A stretch of DNA of 64,000 bases from JAEUOS01 sp965279115 (lineage in GTDB: Bacteria; Pseudomonadota; Gammaproteobacteria; Burkholderiales; JAEUOS01). Of the stretch, positions 9,283-17,839 are shown in pieces. A program made the translations under genes and the position numbers. How positions within the stretch are numbered: position 1 is the first letter of the stretch; each line of letters starts with the position of its first letter. Location of the stretch: the NCBI GenBank assembly GCA_965279115.1, contig OZ257137.1, positions 4,402,001 to 4,466,000 on the forward strand, read 5' to 3'. The notes beneath the pieces were generated by a model. The model did not search any database, had not been told where the DNA came from, and saw only the letters and a list, made by a program, of their open reading frames with translations.

Positions 9283-10089
9283 ATGAACGCACCTGCATCT
9301 GCCGCCTCGCTTGACCAGGCCTTTGTATTGCGCGCCGACCACGGCGGCGTGGCCACCCTGACGCTCAACCGCGGCGACCGGCTCAATCCCTTGTCCTCGG
9401 CGATGATCGCGGCGCTAACGACCGAACTGAAGTCGATCGTCGCCGACAGCGCCGTGCGCGCCGTGGTGCTCGCCGGCGCCGGCCGCGGTTTCTGCGCCGG
9501 GCACGACATGAAGGAAATCCACGCCCATCCGGACGCCGCCTGGCAGCAGGGCCTGTTCGACGATTGTGCAGCGATGATGCAACTGATCGTCGCGATGCCG
9601 CAGCCGGTGATCGCACGCGTGCACGGGGTGGCCGCTGCGGCGGGGTGCCAGCTGGTGTCGATGTGCGACCTGGCGGTGGCGGTGCCTGAAGCGAAGTTCG
9701 CCCTGTCGGGCATCCACAACGGACTGTTCTGCTCGACCCCGGCGGTGGGCGTCGCACGCAACATCAACCGCAAACGTGCGATGGAAATGCTGGTCACCGG
9801 CGACCTCATCGATGCCGACACGGCGCGTGCCTGGGGTCTGGTCAATCGGGTGGTGCCGGCCGACGCGCTCGACGCGGAAGTCGCGAAGTTCACCGCGGCC
9901 ATCTGCGCCAAGAGCGGTGCCGCGATCGCGATGGGCAAGGGCGCCTTCTACCAGCAGGTCGACCTCGGATTGGCGGATGCCTATGCGCTTGCCGGTCGCA
10001 CCATGACATGCAACCTGCAGTCGGCCGACGGAGTCGAGGGCGTGGATGCGTTTGTCAACAAGCGCCGCGCGGTCTGGCAGGGCAACTAG
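9283..10089 (+). CDS. Enoyl-CoA hydratase/isomerase family protein (crotonase, ECHDC3-like)
   Basis: 268-residue crotonase. The start at 9283 follows a good ribosome-binding site (gggagaacaccatc) 13 bases after the synthetase stop. Crotonase features are the first oxyanion-hole segment GRGFCAGHDMKEI near 66-78, the second segment HGVAAAAGCQLVSMCDLAVA near 108-127, and GLVNRVVPADALDAEV. In place of the usual GGG-E hydratase pattern it has AAAGCQ, as in the ECHDC3-like subgroup, so hydratase chemistry is not assured. It probably handles the acyl-CoA made by the upstream ligase. Confidence 0.85.
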   Translation: MNAPASAASLDQAFVLRADHGGVATLTLNRGDRLNPLSSAMIAALTTELKSIVADSAVRAVVLAGAGRGFCAGHDMKEIHAHPDAAWQQGLFDDCAAMMQLIVAMPQPVIARVHGVAAAAGCQLVSMCDLAVAVPEAKFALSGIHNGLFCSTPAVGVARNINRKRAMEMLVTGDLIDADTARAWGLVNRVVPADALDAEVAKFTAAICAKSGAAIAMGKGAFYQQVDLGLADAYALAGRTMTCNLQSADGVEGVDAFVNKRRAVWQGN

Positions 10090-10102
10090 ACGATTCGGTT
10101 TT

Positions 10103-10447
10103 CTATGCCCCGCGCTCGTCACCCGGTCGGGTGGTGAGCGTTGCATCGCAGCCGCTGCCCGCGGAGATCCAGCGCCGCGCGAGTTTTCCCAGGAGCGGCG
10201 CGAAACCGCGCAACCTGCCAGGCAACACCGTGTCTGGCGCGCTGACTACGCCGCACACATAACGCGACCCGGCATCCTCCCAGCGCAACGCCTTGCATGC
10301 CCCCTTGCGGGCGGTGGAAAGCAGCATGCCGAGCGGGCAGGGTTCGCTTGCGCAACATACGCCGCAGCCATTGCAAGGCGCGCCATACGCGGGCTTGGCC
10401 GGCGCATCGGCATGCAGGTGAATCACCTGCCATGAAGGCGTGGCCAC
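10103..10447 (-). CDS. Small cysteine-rich protein (possible metal or Fe-S binding, YkgJ-like)
   Basis: 114 residues starting at a GTG. The N-terminal third holds a tight cysteine cluster (PCNGCGVCCASEPCP, about residues 24-38) followed by single cysteines near 50, 65 and 99. This resembles the Zn/Fe-chelating cluster of YkgJ-type proteins and small ferredoxin-like proteins. No signal peptide or membrane segment is seen. Function unknown. It is convergent with the crotonase gene and only 7 bases upstream of the tetR stop region on the same strand, so it may be cotranscribed behind tetR. Confidence 0.65.
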   Translation of the reverse strand: MATPSWQVIHLHADAPAKPAYGAPCNGCGVCCASEPCPLGMLLSTARKGACKALRWEDAGSRYVCGVVSAPDTVLPGRLRGFAPLLGKLARRWISAGSGCDATLTTRPGDERGA

Positions 10448-10454
10448 GGTGCGA

Positions 10455-11135
10455 TCAGGCGCCGGCCTGGCGCCGCGTCAACGGCGCCAGGTAGCCGGTC
10501 AGAACCGCCGCGATCTCGTCCTCGAGCGGATATCCCGGCAACCGGTGGGCGAACAGGATGGTCCGCTGCAGCAGGCCTTCGACCACCGTCTCGACTGTGA
10601 ACGCCGCGTGTTCCAGCCGCACCGGGTCGGCGATCAGGTGGGCCAGCGCGTCGCGCAGCAATTCGGCGGCCGAGAACGACACCTTCTCCATGTGCCGCCA
10701 CTGTGATACCCGCGTCATGCTGGCGATGAGTATGCGGTTCAGGTCGAGTTCCTTGTAGTGCGCCTCGATGGCGGTGCGCGCGATGGTGCGCACCATCGTG
10801 TCGAGGGGCGCGCCGCGTACCGCCGCCAGGCGTTCGCGCATGAGCTTCAGCATGTACTCGACCTGGCGCTCCAGCAGGGCGAGAAGGATCGACGCCTTGT
10901 TGGGGAAATACTCATACAACGAGCCGACCGACACGCCCGCCAGCTCCGCGATACGGTTGGTGGTGGTGTTCGGGTAACCGTCGCGCACGAACAGGCGTGC
11001 CGCCGCCTCCAGGATGGCGTCGACGGTGACGCGCGAACGCCCCTGTACCGGCTGCTTGCGCGGCCGCAGGCGGGATTCCCGGCTTGAACCCGCGGGAACG
11101 GGTTTGGTGGAGCGTTTGGCTGGTGGAGCCGGCAT
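10455..11135 (-). CDS. TetR/AcrR family transcriptional regulator
   Basis: 226 residues with a classic N-terminal TetR helix-turn-helix (about 33-85: VTVDAILEAAARLFVRDGYP, TNRIAELAGVSVGSLYEYFPNK) and an all-helical ligand-binding C-terminal domain. The first 30 residues are basic and disordered. The start at 11135 gives a normal TetR length; an upstream codon at 11210 would add 25 residues reaching the neighbouring gene's start. It is divergent from the dienoyl-CoA reductase gene 80 bases away, so it most likely represses that operon or itself in response to an acyl-CoA or related ligand (inference). Confidence 0.9.
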   Translation of the reverse strand: MPAPPAKRSTKPVPAGSSRESRLRPRKQPVQGRSRVTVDAILEAAARLFVRDGYPNTTTNRIAELAGVSVGSLYEYFPNKASILLALLERQVEYMLKLMRERLAAVRGAPLDTMVRTIARTAIEAHYKELDLNRILIASMTRVSQWRHMEKVSFSAAELLRDALAHLIADPVRLEHAAFTVETVVEGLLQRTILFAHRLPGYPLEDEIAAVLTGYLAPLTRRQAGA

Positions 11136-11215
11136 TGCTGTCAATCCGAGTCGGCAGGGATGGGGTTTGCCGCCTATCATAGCGGCGATTTTGACAACCC
11201 GAAGGGGCATAACCC

Positions 11216-12118
11216 ATGTTCAGCCAGGGCTTATTGGCCGGCCAGCGCATCCTGGTAACCGGCGGCGGCACCGGCCTTGGCCGCGCCATGACGGAAAAAT
11301 TTCTCGAGCTGGGTGCCGATGCGGTGATTTGCGGGCGGCGTGGCGCAGTCCTGGCCGAAACCGCCAGGGCGCTCGAAGACCGGTACGGCCGCAGTGTCGC
11401 GACCTACCCGATCGATATCCGCCAGGCCCCGGCTGTCGAGGAGATGGTCGACGACATCTTCGCCAACGGCGGAGTGACCGGCCTGGTGAACAACGCCGCC
11501 GGCAACTTCATCAGCCGCACCGAGGACCTGAGCTCGCGCGGTTTCGACGCGGTGGCCAACATCGTGATGCACGGCACCTTCTATGTGACCCATGCGGTGG
11601 GCAAGCACTGGATCAACGAGGTCAAGGCGCAGGGCGGCTGGAAGCCCGGCATGCCCATGAAGAGCGTCATCTCGATCATCGTCACCTGGGTCTTGAACGG
11701 CGGCCCGTTCGTGGTGCCTTCGGCCATGAGCAAGAGCGCCATCCACGGCATGACCATGTCGCTGGCCACCGAATGGGGCCGCTACGGCATCCGCATCAAT
11801 GCGGTGGGTCCGGGCGAGATCCCGACAGAGGGCATGAGCAAGCGCCTCAATCCCGGCGAGCAACCCGGCACGCGCTCGGCCAAGGTCAACCCGCAGTCGC
11901 GCGCGGGCGACATGTCGGAACTGCAAAACCTGGCGGCCTTCCTGATGAGCGGCGGCTGCAACTGGCTTTCGGGCCAGTCGATCATGATGGATGGCGCCGC
12001 CCACATGGGCATGGGCGGCAATTTCTACGAATTGCGCAATTGGCAGGATGATGACTGGCGTGAAGCGCGCGCCTCGATCGAGGCGCAGAATGCCAAGGAC
12101 CGCGCCCAGCGCGGCTGA
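11216..12118 (+). CDS. SDR oxidoreductase of the 2,4-dienoyl-CoA reductase (DECR) type
   Basis: 300-residue short-chain dehydrogenase. The NAD(P)-binding motif is TGGGTGLGRA at about 15-24 and the NNAAGNF segment is at about 92-98. The usual catalytic YxxxK tyrosine is absent; the sequence reads S169-A-M-S-K173, the SxxxK pattern of mammalian 2,4-dienoyl-CoA reductase, followed by the LATEWGRYGIRINAVGPG segment typical of that group. Predicted role: NADPH-dependent reduction of 2,4-dienoyl-CoA esters in degradation of unsaturated acids. The next gene is a dienoyl-CoA isomerase-like crotonase 12 bases away. An alternative is a beta-hydroxyacyl-CoA dehydrogenase for aryl side chains. Confidence 0.82.
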   Translation: MFSQGLLAGQRILVTGGGTGLGRAMTEKFLELGADAVICGRRGAVLAETARALEDRYGRSVATYPIDIRQAPAVEEMVDDIFANGGVTGLVNNAAGNFISRTEDLSSRGFDAVANIVMHGTFYVTHAVGKHWINEVKAQGGWKPGMPMKSVISIIVTWVLNGGPFVVPSAMSKSAIHGMTMSLATEWGRYGIRINAVGPGEIPTEGMSKRLNPGEQPGTRSAKVNPQSRAGDMSELQNLAAFLMSGGCNWLSGQSIMMDGAAHMGMGGNFYELRNWQDDDWREARASIEAQNAKDRAQRG

Positions 12119-12130
12119 AGGAGGAGCTTG

Positions 12131-12964
12131 ATGGACTACGAGTGTTTCGAGGTGTCCCGCGAAGGGGGCGTGGCGCGGGTGCATCTCAACCATCCGGAAC
12201 GGCTCAACAGCATGGTGCCGGCGTTCTGGGCGGAGATTCCGCGGGTGTTCCGCGAACTCGACGAAGCCGGCGGCACGCGGGTGGCGGTGCTCACCTCGGC
12301 GGGCCGGCATTTTTCCGCCGGCATGGACCTGGCCGTGTTTTCCTCCCCGAATGCGCTTGGCACCGCGACTGTTGACGCGCGCGAACGCTTTCGCCAGCAG
12401 TTGCGGAAACTGCAGGCGTCATTCAATGCGATCGCCGATGCGCGTTTCCCGGTGATTGCGGCGGTGCAGGGCGGCTGCATCGGCGGCGCGGTGGACCTGG
12501 CCACCGCCTGCTGCCTGCGCTACTGCACCCGCGACGCGTTCTTCTGCATCCAGGAGATCAACATCGGCATGATGGCCGACGTCGGCACCATGAACCGCAT
12601 GCCGCGGCAGATCCCCGAGGCGGTCATGCGGGAACTGGCCTACACAGGCGATCGCCTTGGCGCCGAGCGCGCCGAGCGGCTGGGCTTCGTCAACGGCCTG
12701 TTCGACAACCACGACGCGCTGATCGAAGGCACGCTCGCGGTGGCGAAAAAGATCGCCGCCAAAGCACCGGTCGCGATAGCGGCAAGCAAGGAAATGATCA
12801 GCTATGCGCGCGACCACTCGCTGGCGGAGTCGTTTGCCTATCTCAACGCCCTGCAGCCGGGCGTGTTCAGCCCCGAAGACATCGGGCGTGCCGTCGCTGC
12901 GCAGAAGAGCGGCCAGGCGGCCGATTTCGCCGACCTGGCGCCGCTGCGCCCGCCGTTGGGTTGA
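12131..12964 (+). CDS. Delta(3,5)-delta(2,4)-dienoyl-CoA isomerase-like crotonase (ECH1 type)
   Basis: 277 residues. The start is fixed by a strong ribosome-binding site (aggagg, 6 bases before the ATG at 12131). It follows mammalian ECH1 closely through VIAAVQGGCIGGAVDLATAC, the catalytic segment QEINIGMMADVGTMNR, and YARDHSLAESFAYLNA. The two ECH1 acid/base residues correspond to E142 and D150, spaced 8 apart as in the enzyme. The third active-site aspartate, in ACDIRY of ECH1, is Cys128 here (ACCLRY). It shifts double bonds in dienoyl-CoA intermediates, fitting the upstream reductase. Its stop overlaps the next start by one base (tgatg). Confidence 0.85.
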   Translation: MDYECFEVSREGGVARVHLNHPERLNSMVPAFWAEIPRVFRELDEAGGTRVAVLTSAGRHFSAGMDLAVFSSPNALGTATVDARERFRQQLRKLQASFNAIADARFPVIAAVQGGCIGGAVDLATACCLRYCTRDAFFCIQEINIGMMADVGTMNRMPRQIPEAVMRELAYTGDRLGAERAERLGFVNGLFDNHDALIEGTLAVAKKIAAKAPVAIAASKEMISYARDHSLAESFAYLNALQPGVFSPEDIGRAVAAQKSGQAADFADLAPLRPPLG

Positions 12965-13440
12965 TGGACATGGTTCGACCAAGGACAGGCGCGCCGGCCG
13001 GCGTCAGGCCGCGACTGCTCGACCAGGGCGGACTGCAGCGCCTGATCGGCTACAACCTGCGGCGTGCCGAGGTGCAGATGCGCGGACGGGTCGCCCAGGT
13101 GCTGGGCGAGGACGATATCCGCGCGGTGGAATACTCGATCCTCTGCCTGGTGGGCGACAACACCGAGGTCACGCAAAAGGACCTGGGCGAAACCCTGGCC
13201 GTCAAGCGCCCCAACATGGTGAGCCTGATCGAGCGCCTCGAGGCGCGCGGCCTGATCGTGCGCGCGGTGATGGCGCGCGACCGCCGCAACCACGCGTTGA
13301 GCCTGACGCCGGCGGGCGTGCAAATGCGCCAGCACCTGGATCGGCGGCTCGACGCGCTCGAAGACGAGGTGTTTGGCCACTGGGATCCGGCCGAGCGCGC
13401 GCAAATGATCACCCTGCTGCGGCGGGTTGCCGCCGCATAA
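12964..13440 (+). CDS. MarR family transcriptional regulator
   Basis: 158 residues from the ATG at 12964, which shares one base with the previous stop, indicating translational coupling. The winged helix-turn-helix is evident: YSILCLVGDNTEVTQKDLG, LAVKRPNMVSLIERLEARGL and the wing RAVMARDRRNHALSLTPAG. MarR proteins in phenylpropanoid clusters (CouR, FerC) respond to the hydroxycinnamoyl-CoA thioester. Here the downstream operon starts with a Bug receptor and contains feruloyl-CoA synthase, and a 27-base palindrome lies in between at 13471-13497. A CouR/FerC-like role is inference from context. Confidence 0.9.
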   Translation: MDMVRPRTGAPAGVRPRLLDQGGLQRLIGYNLRRAEVQMRGRVAQVLGEDDIRAVEYSILCLVGDNTEVTQKDLGETLAVKRPNMVSLIERLEARGLIVRAVMARDRRNHALSLTPAGVQMRQHLDRRLDALEDEVFGHWDPAERAQMITLLRRVAAA

Positions 13441-13470
13441 TGTCCGCAACCGCCCCCACTTGCATTCCGG

Positions 13471-13497
13471 TATTTGGTTATGTAATATAACTAAATA
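13471..13497. promoter_or_regulatory. Candidate MarR operator (27-base palindrome)
   Basis: Inverted repeat with 11-base arms (tatttggttat / ataactaaata, one mismatch) around a 5-base spacer gtaat. It is markedly AT-rich in otherwise GC-rich DNA, 30 bases after the marR stop and 38 bases before the start of the Bug receptor gene. Size, symmetry and position are those of a MarR-type operator overlapping the promoter of the following operon. No second copy was found upstream of the dienoyl-CoA reductase gene. Confidence 0.65.
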
Positions 13498-13535
13498 CGG
13501 CATTCCCAGAAGTGCTGACCAACCAGGAGACAAGC

Positions 13536-14537
13536 ATGCAACCGAATACCAATCGCAGGAAACTCATATCCGCAACCGCAGGTCTGGCGGCGCTTGGCGC
13601 GTTGCCCCTGGCGGGACGCGCACTGGCGCAAAGCGCGCCCGACAACCTGCGCATCATCTGCGGCTTCGCGCCGGGCGGCACCTCGGACACCATCTCGCGC
13701 CGCACCGGCGACCGCCTCGCGGGCACCTATGCGAAGTCGGTGGTGGTGGAGAACCGCGCCGGCGCGGGTGGACGCATCGCCATCGATGCCGTGAAGGCGG
13801 CGCCGCCGGACGGCACAACGTTGCTGCTGACCCCGGGTTCGATGCTGTTCATCTACCCGCACATCTATCGCCAGCTCTCGTACAACCCGTTCAATGACCT
13901 GACGCCGGTTTCCACCGCCGCAAACATCGTCCATGGCCTGGCCGTCGGCCCCGCGGTGCCCGAGTCGGTCAAGACCGTCAATGATTTCATCGCATGGTGC
14001 AAGGCCAATCCGGGCAAGGCCAACTATGGCTCGCCTGCGGCCGGTTCGACACCGCATTTCATCGGCACCATGGTCGAGAAGGCCGCTGGCGTCCAGATGA
14101 CCCATGTCGGCTTCAAGGGCACCCAGCTTGCGATCGTGGACATGATGGGGGGCCAGATCCCGGCCGTCATCGGCCCGGACGGGGAGTTCCTGCCGCACAT
14201 GAAGTCCGGTCGCGTGCGCATGCTGGCCACCTCGGGGCCGCGCCGCTCGCAATACCATCCCGATGTCCCGACCTTCGCCGAGCAGGGCTTGAAGCAGATC
14301 ATGGTGCAGGAGTGGTTCGGGTTTTTCATGCCGCCCAGGACGCCGGCCGAGATCGTCACCCGTGCCGCCAACGGCATCCGCGCCGCGCTGCGCGCGCAAC
14401 CGGTGATTGATTCCTTCAACCTGATGGGCATGGAGGCTGCGGCATCGACGCCGGCCGAACTGGCCGGGCGATTGAAGTCGGATTTCGATTTCTGGCTGCC
14501 CATCGTCAAGGCGACCGGCTTTACTGCCGACAACTAG
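13536..14537 (+). CDS. Bug-family (TctC) tripartite tricarboxylate transporter substrate-binding protein
   Basis: 333 residues. Residues 1-31 are a signal peptide with paired arginines (NRRKLISATAGLAALG) cleaved near GRALAQ. The Bug fold is recognised from RIICGFAPGGTSDTISRRTG, VVENRAGAGGRIAIDAVKAAPPDGTTLLL, the FKGTQLAIVDMMGGQIP segment and the VPTFAEQG region. Bug proteins bind carboxylates in the periplasm. It is the first gene after the putative MarR operator, with a good ribosome-binding site (aggagacaagc), and heads the aromatic operon, so a hydroxycinnamate-type ligand is plausible (inference). No TctA/TctB membrane genes are nearby. Confidence 0.92.
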   Translation: MQPNTNRRKLISATAGLAALGALPLAGRALAQSAPDNLRIICGFAPGGTSDTISRRTGDRLAGTYAKSVVVENRAGAGGRIAIDAVKAAPPDGTTLLLTPGSMLFIYPHIYRQLSYNPFNDLTPVSTAANIVHGLAVGPAVPESVKTVNDFIAWCKANPGKANYGSPAAGSTPHFIGTMVEKAAGVQMTHVGFKGTQLAIVDMMGGQIPAVIGPDGEFLPHMKSGRVRMLATSGPRRSQYHPDVPTFAEQGLKQIMVQEWFGFFMPPRTPAEIVTRAANGIRAALRAQPVIDSFNLMGMEAAASTPAELAGRLKSDFDFWLPIVKATGFTADN

Positions 14538-14619
14538 CCGTCCCGGTGGTACCGCGGCCTGCCGGGATCGCGCGGCGGGCCGGCGGTGCCCAAGCATCCA
14601 ACCTGAAGAGCATCAGCCC

Positions 14620-15426
14620 ATGGCCACCCGCAATCCCAAGGCGCCGGCACCCAAAGCCGTCAAGCCCGTCACCGTGCGTCGCGATGGCGACATCGCGATT
14701 GTCACCCTCAACCGTCCGGAAAAGCGCAACGCCCTGGGCGACGAGATGGTGGCCCTGCTCGACAAGTTCTTTTCCAGTCCGCCGGCCGAGGTGCGCGCGG
14801 TGGTGATCACCGGCAACGGCGACCATTTCAGTGCCGGCCTGGATCTCTCCACGCTGCGCGTTCGCGATGTCGTCGAGGGCATGCATCATTCGCGCTCCTG
14901 GCATGCCGCGTTCGAGAAAATCCAGTTTGGCCGGGTGCCGGTGGTCGCGGCCCTGCACGGGGCCGTGATCGGTGGCGGCCTCGAGCTTGCCGCCGCCGCG
15001 CATGTGCGGGTGGCCGACACAACCGCCTTCTACGCCCTGCCGGAAGGCCAGCGTGGCATTTTTGTCGGTGGCGGCGGCTCGGCGCGCCTGCCGCGCCTGA
15101 TCGGCGTGGCCTGCATGACCGACATGATGCTCACCGGTCGTGTGTACAAGGCCGAGGAGGGCGAACGCCTGGGATTTGCGCAATACCTTGTGCCGCAGGG
15201 TGAGTCGCTCAGGAAGGCGATCGAGCTGGCGCGCAAGATGGCCGGCAATGCCGGCATGACCAACTATGCGGTGATGCATGCGTTGCCGCGCATCGCCGAT
15301 GCCAGCCAGGACATGGGGCTGTTCACCGAATCGCTGATCGCCACCATCGCGTCCAGCGCACCGGAAGCCAAGGCGCGCGTGCAGGCCTTCCTGCAGGGGC
15401 GGGCCGCCAAGGTCAAGGCGGAGTAG
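14620..15426 (+). CDS. Enoyl-CoA hydratase/isomerase family protein next to feruloyl-CoA synthase
   Basis: 268-residue crotonase. It has NRPEKRNALGDEM near 32-44, the oxyanion segment GDHFSAGLDLSTL near 67-79 and HGAVIGGGLELAAAAHVRVAD near 110-130. The glutamate of GGGLEL is in the position of a catalytic acid, and a further acidic residue lies in YALPEGQRGIFVGGGGSARLPR. It lies 3 bases upstream of the feruloyl-CoA synthase start, so it most likely hydrates the cinnamoyl-type CoA ester made by that ligase, either as a hydratase or as a hydratase-lyase. Sequence alone does not separate these options. Confidence 0.85.
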   Translation: MATRNPKAPAPKAVKPVTVRRDGDIAIVTLNRPEKRNALGDEMVALLDKFFSSPPAEVRAVVITGNGDHFSAGLDLSTLRVRDVVEGMHHSRSWHAAFEKIQFGRVPVVAALHGAVIGGGLELAAAAHVRVADTTAFYALPEGQRGIFVGGGGSARLPRLIGVACMTDMMLTGRVYKAEEGERLGFAQYLVPQGESLRKAIELARKMAGNAGMTNYAVMHALPRIADASQDMGLFTESLIATIASSAPEAKARVQAFLQGRAAKVKAE

Positions 15427-15429
15427 GGC

Positions 15430-17319
15430 ATGTCCGCTACGCCCGCGTCCAGTGCCGCGTTCAAGCGCGCGCCGTTCCGCAAGGTGCGCTTCGGCCCTGC
15501 CGATACCATCGTCGAGCGGCGTGGCGACGGCTCGCTGGTGCTCAAGTCGCCGCATGTGCTCGGCAGTTTTGCCCGTTGCGTAACCGAGCCCCTGGCGCGC
15601 TGGGCTGCCGAGCGTCCGGACCAGACCTATCTGGCCGAGAGAACGGCCACCGGCGCCTGGCGCAAACTGACCTACGCTGAAGCCTGGTCAAGCGTGCGCG
15701 GCATCGCCGCCGGCCTCTTGATGCGCGGCCTGTCCGCCGAGCGCCCGCTGGTGATTCTCTCCGGCAACGACATCGAACATGCGCTGCTCGCACTGGCGGC
15801 CATGCATGTGGGCATCCCGTTCGCACCGATATCGGTGCCGTACTCGCTGGTCTCGAAAGACTTCGAGAAGCTGCGCTACATCTTCGATCTGCTGCAACCC
15901 GGCCTGGTATTCGCCGCCAGCGGCAGCGTGTTCGCCCGCGCCATCGAGGCGGTGTTGCCGGCCGATACCGAACTGGTGGTCACGCGTGACGCGCCGGCGG
16001 GCCGCAAGGCCACGCGATTCGATGACCTGCATGCGGCGATCGGTCCGGTGATCGAGGCGGCGCACGCGGCCGTGACCCCGGACAGCATCGCCAAGTTCCT
16101 TTTCACCTCCGGCTCCACCGGCAATCCCAAGGCGGTGATCAACACGCACCGCATGATGTGCGCCAACCAGCGCATGATCGCCTCGGTTCTGCCATTTCTC
16201 ACCGACGAGCCGCCGGTACTGCTCGACTGGCCGCCGTGGAACCATACCTTCGGTGGCAATCACGATTTCAACATGGTGCTGTTCAACGGCGGCACGCTAT
16301 ACATCGACGAAGGCAAGCCGCTGCCGGGCCAGATCGAGAAGACGGTTGCCAACCTCAAGGAAGTGTCGCCGACCTTCTATCTCAACGTGCCCAAGGGCTA
16401 CGAGGCGCTCCTGCCCTACCTGGAGAGCGACCGCGCCCTGCGCGAGAATTTCTTCCGCAACCTGAAGCTCATGCTCTACGCCGGAGCCGGCCTGTCGCAG
16501 CATGTCTGGGATGAGCTCGAGCGCCTGGCCTTCGAGACCACCGGCGAGCGCATCTGCATGGTGACCAGCCTTGGCTCCACCGAAACCGCACCGGCAGCCC
16601 TGTTCGCCAACTGGGCCCTGGAAGGCGCGGGCAACGTCGGCCTGCCGGTGCCCGGTGTGGAACTGAAACTGGTGCCCAATGGCGACAAGCTGGAAATGCG
16701 CGTGCGCGGCCCGAGCATCACACCTGGCTACTGGAAGCACCCTGAACTCAACCGTGGCGCCTTCGACGACGAGGGCTTCTACCTGATGGGCGATGCGCTC
16801 AAGTTCGCCAATCCGGCCGACCCCGCCGAAGGCCTCCTGTTCGACGGCCGCGTCGCCGAGGACTTCAAGCTCGCCACCGGAACCTGGGTCAGCGTCGGGC
16901 CGTTGCGCCAGAGCGTGATCGGAATGGGCGCGCCCTACGTGCAGGATGCCGTCATCACCGGTCACGACCGTGATGATGTGTGCATGCTGGTGTTTCCGGC
17001 GGTCGATGCATGCCGGTCGCTGTGCGCGGGCCTTCCCGCCAACGCGCCGGTGGCCGAGGTGCTGGCCCACCCCGGCGTGCGCGCGGTATTCCAGTCCGTG
17101 CTGGACCGGCTCGCCGCGGCAGGTACCGGCAGCGCGACGCGGGTGACCCGTGCGCTGTTGCTGGAAGAGCCGGCCTCGCTGGATATCGGCGAGGCGACCG
17201 ACAAGGGATCGATCAACCAGCGCATGGTGCTCAAGGCGCGCGCGGCGCTGGTCGAGGAACTCTATCTCGGGAACCCCAGCGCGCGCACCCTGGTGGCGCG
17301 TCGCCTGGGCAACGCCTGA
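15430..17319 (+). CDS. fcs: Feruloyl-CoA synthase-type aryl-CoA ligase
   Basis: 629-residue AMP-forming ligase. The length, the long N-terminal extension and segments such as RKVRFGPADTIVERR, the P-loop FLFTSGSTGNPKAVINTHRM near 220, YAGAGLSQHVWDEL and MVTSLGSTETAPA mark it as the feruloyl-CoA synthase family, distinct from the fatty-acid type at 7632. It activates ferulate, coumarate or similar hydroxycinnamates to CoA thioesters in the cytoplasm. The ATG follows the crotonase stop by 3 bases, so the two are translationally linked. The C-terminal lid carries DKGSINQRMVLKARAA instead of the common K-T-x-G-K-I form, as is usual in this family. Confidence 0.9.
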   Translation: MSATPASSAAFKRAPFRKVRFGPADTIVERRGDGSLVLKSPHVLGSFARCVTEPLARWAAERPDQTYLAERTATGAWRKLTYAEAWSSVRGIAAGLLMRGLSAERPLVILSGNDIEHALLALAAMHVGIPFAPISVPYSLVSKDFEKLRYIFDLLQPGLVFAASGSVFARAIEAVLPADTELVVTRDAPAGRKATRFDDLHAAIGPVIEAAHAAVTPDSIAKFLFTSGSTGNPKAVINTHRMMCANQRMIASVLPFLTDEPPVLLDWPPWNHTFGGNHDFNMVLFNGGTLYIDEGKPLPGQIEKTVANLKEVSPTFYLNVPKGYEALLPYLESDRALRENFFRNLKLMLYAGAGLSQHVWDELERLAFETTGERICMVTSLGSTETAPAALFANWALEGAGNVGLPVPGVELKLVPNGDKLEMRVRGPSITPGYWKHPELNRGAFDDEGFYLMGDALKFANPADPAEGLLFDGRVAEDFKLATGTWVSVGPLRQSVIGMGAPYVQDAVITGHDRDDVCMLVFPAVDACRSLCAGLPANAPVAEVLAHPGVRAVFQSVLDRLAAAGTGSATRVTRALLLEEPASLDIGEATDKGSINQRMVLKARAALVEELYLGNPSARTLVARRLGNA

Positions 17320-17387
17320 AGGGTGGAACGCCGATCACGACCGGCTCCGGTTAGCATTGGCGACTTCTTAAATCCGAAACCGATTCC

Positions 17388-17807
17388 ATGCCACGCATTG
17401 TCACCACAGACTTCCTGATCAATTTCGGCGATTGTGATCCCGCCGGCATCGTGTTCTATCCCAATTTTTCGCGCTGGATGGACGCATCCTCGCTGAATTT
17501 CTTTGTCGCCTGCGGCATCCCGATCTGGAGTGAACTTGCCAAGACCACCGGCATCCTCGGTACGCCGCTGCTCGAAATCAATGTCAAGTACGCCAACGCC
17601 GCCAAATATGGCGAGACCATCCGCATTTCCACCTCGGTCGAGGAGTGGCGCGAGAAGGTGTTCGTGCAAAAGCATGTCGTCACGCGCGGCGAAACCTTGA
17701 TCTGCGAGGGCCGCGAGGTGCGCGCCTTCATCACCAAGCATCCCGACGATCCGAATCGCATCAAGGCGATCCCGATTCCGGCCGACATTCGCGCGAAATG
17801 CGAATGA
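17388..17807 (+). CDS. 4-hydroxybenzoyl-CoA thioesterase family protein
   Basis: 139-residue hotdog-fold thioesterase. The N-terminal motif INFGDCDPAGIVFYPNFSRW contains D17, the catalytic aspartate position of the Pseudomonas CBS3 4-hydroxybenzoyl-CoA thioesterase. The similarity continues through GIPIWSELAKTTGILGTPL, EEWREKVFVQKHVV and IPIPADIRAKCE to the end, at the same length as that enzyme. In this operon it would release the aromatic acid (4-hydroxybenzoate or vanillate type) from the CoA ester after side-chain shortening, recycling CoA. The exact substrate is inference. Confidence 0.9.
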   Translation: MPRIVTTDFLINFGDCDPAGIVFYPNFSRWMDASSLNFFVACGIPIWSELAKTTGILGTPLLEINVKYANAAKYGETIRISTSVEEWREKVFVQKHVVTRGETLICEGREVRAFITKHPDDPNRIKAIPIPADIRAKCE

Positions 17808-17839
17808 AGACATTTCGGTCTGCATAGGCGACAACCCGC

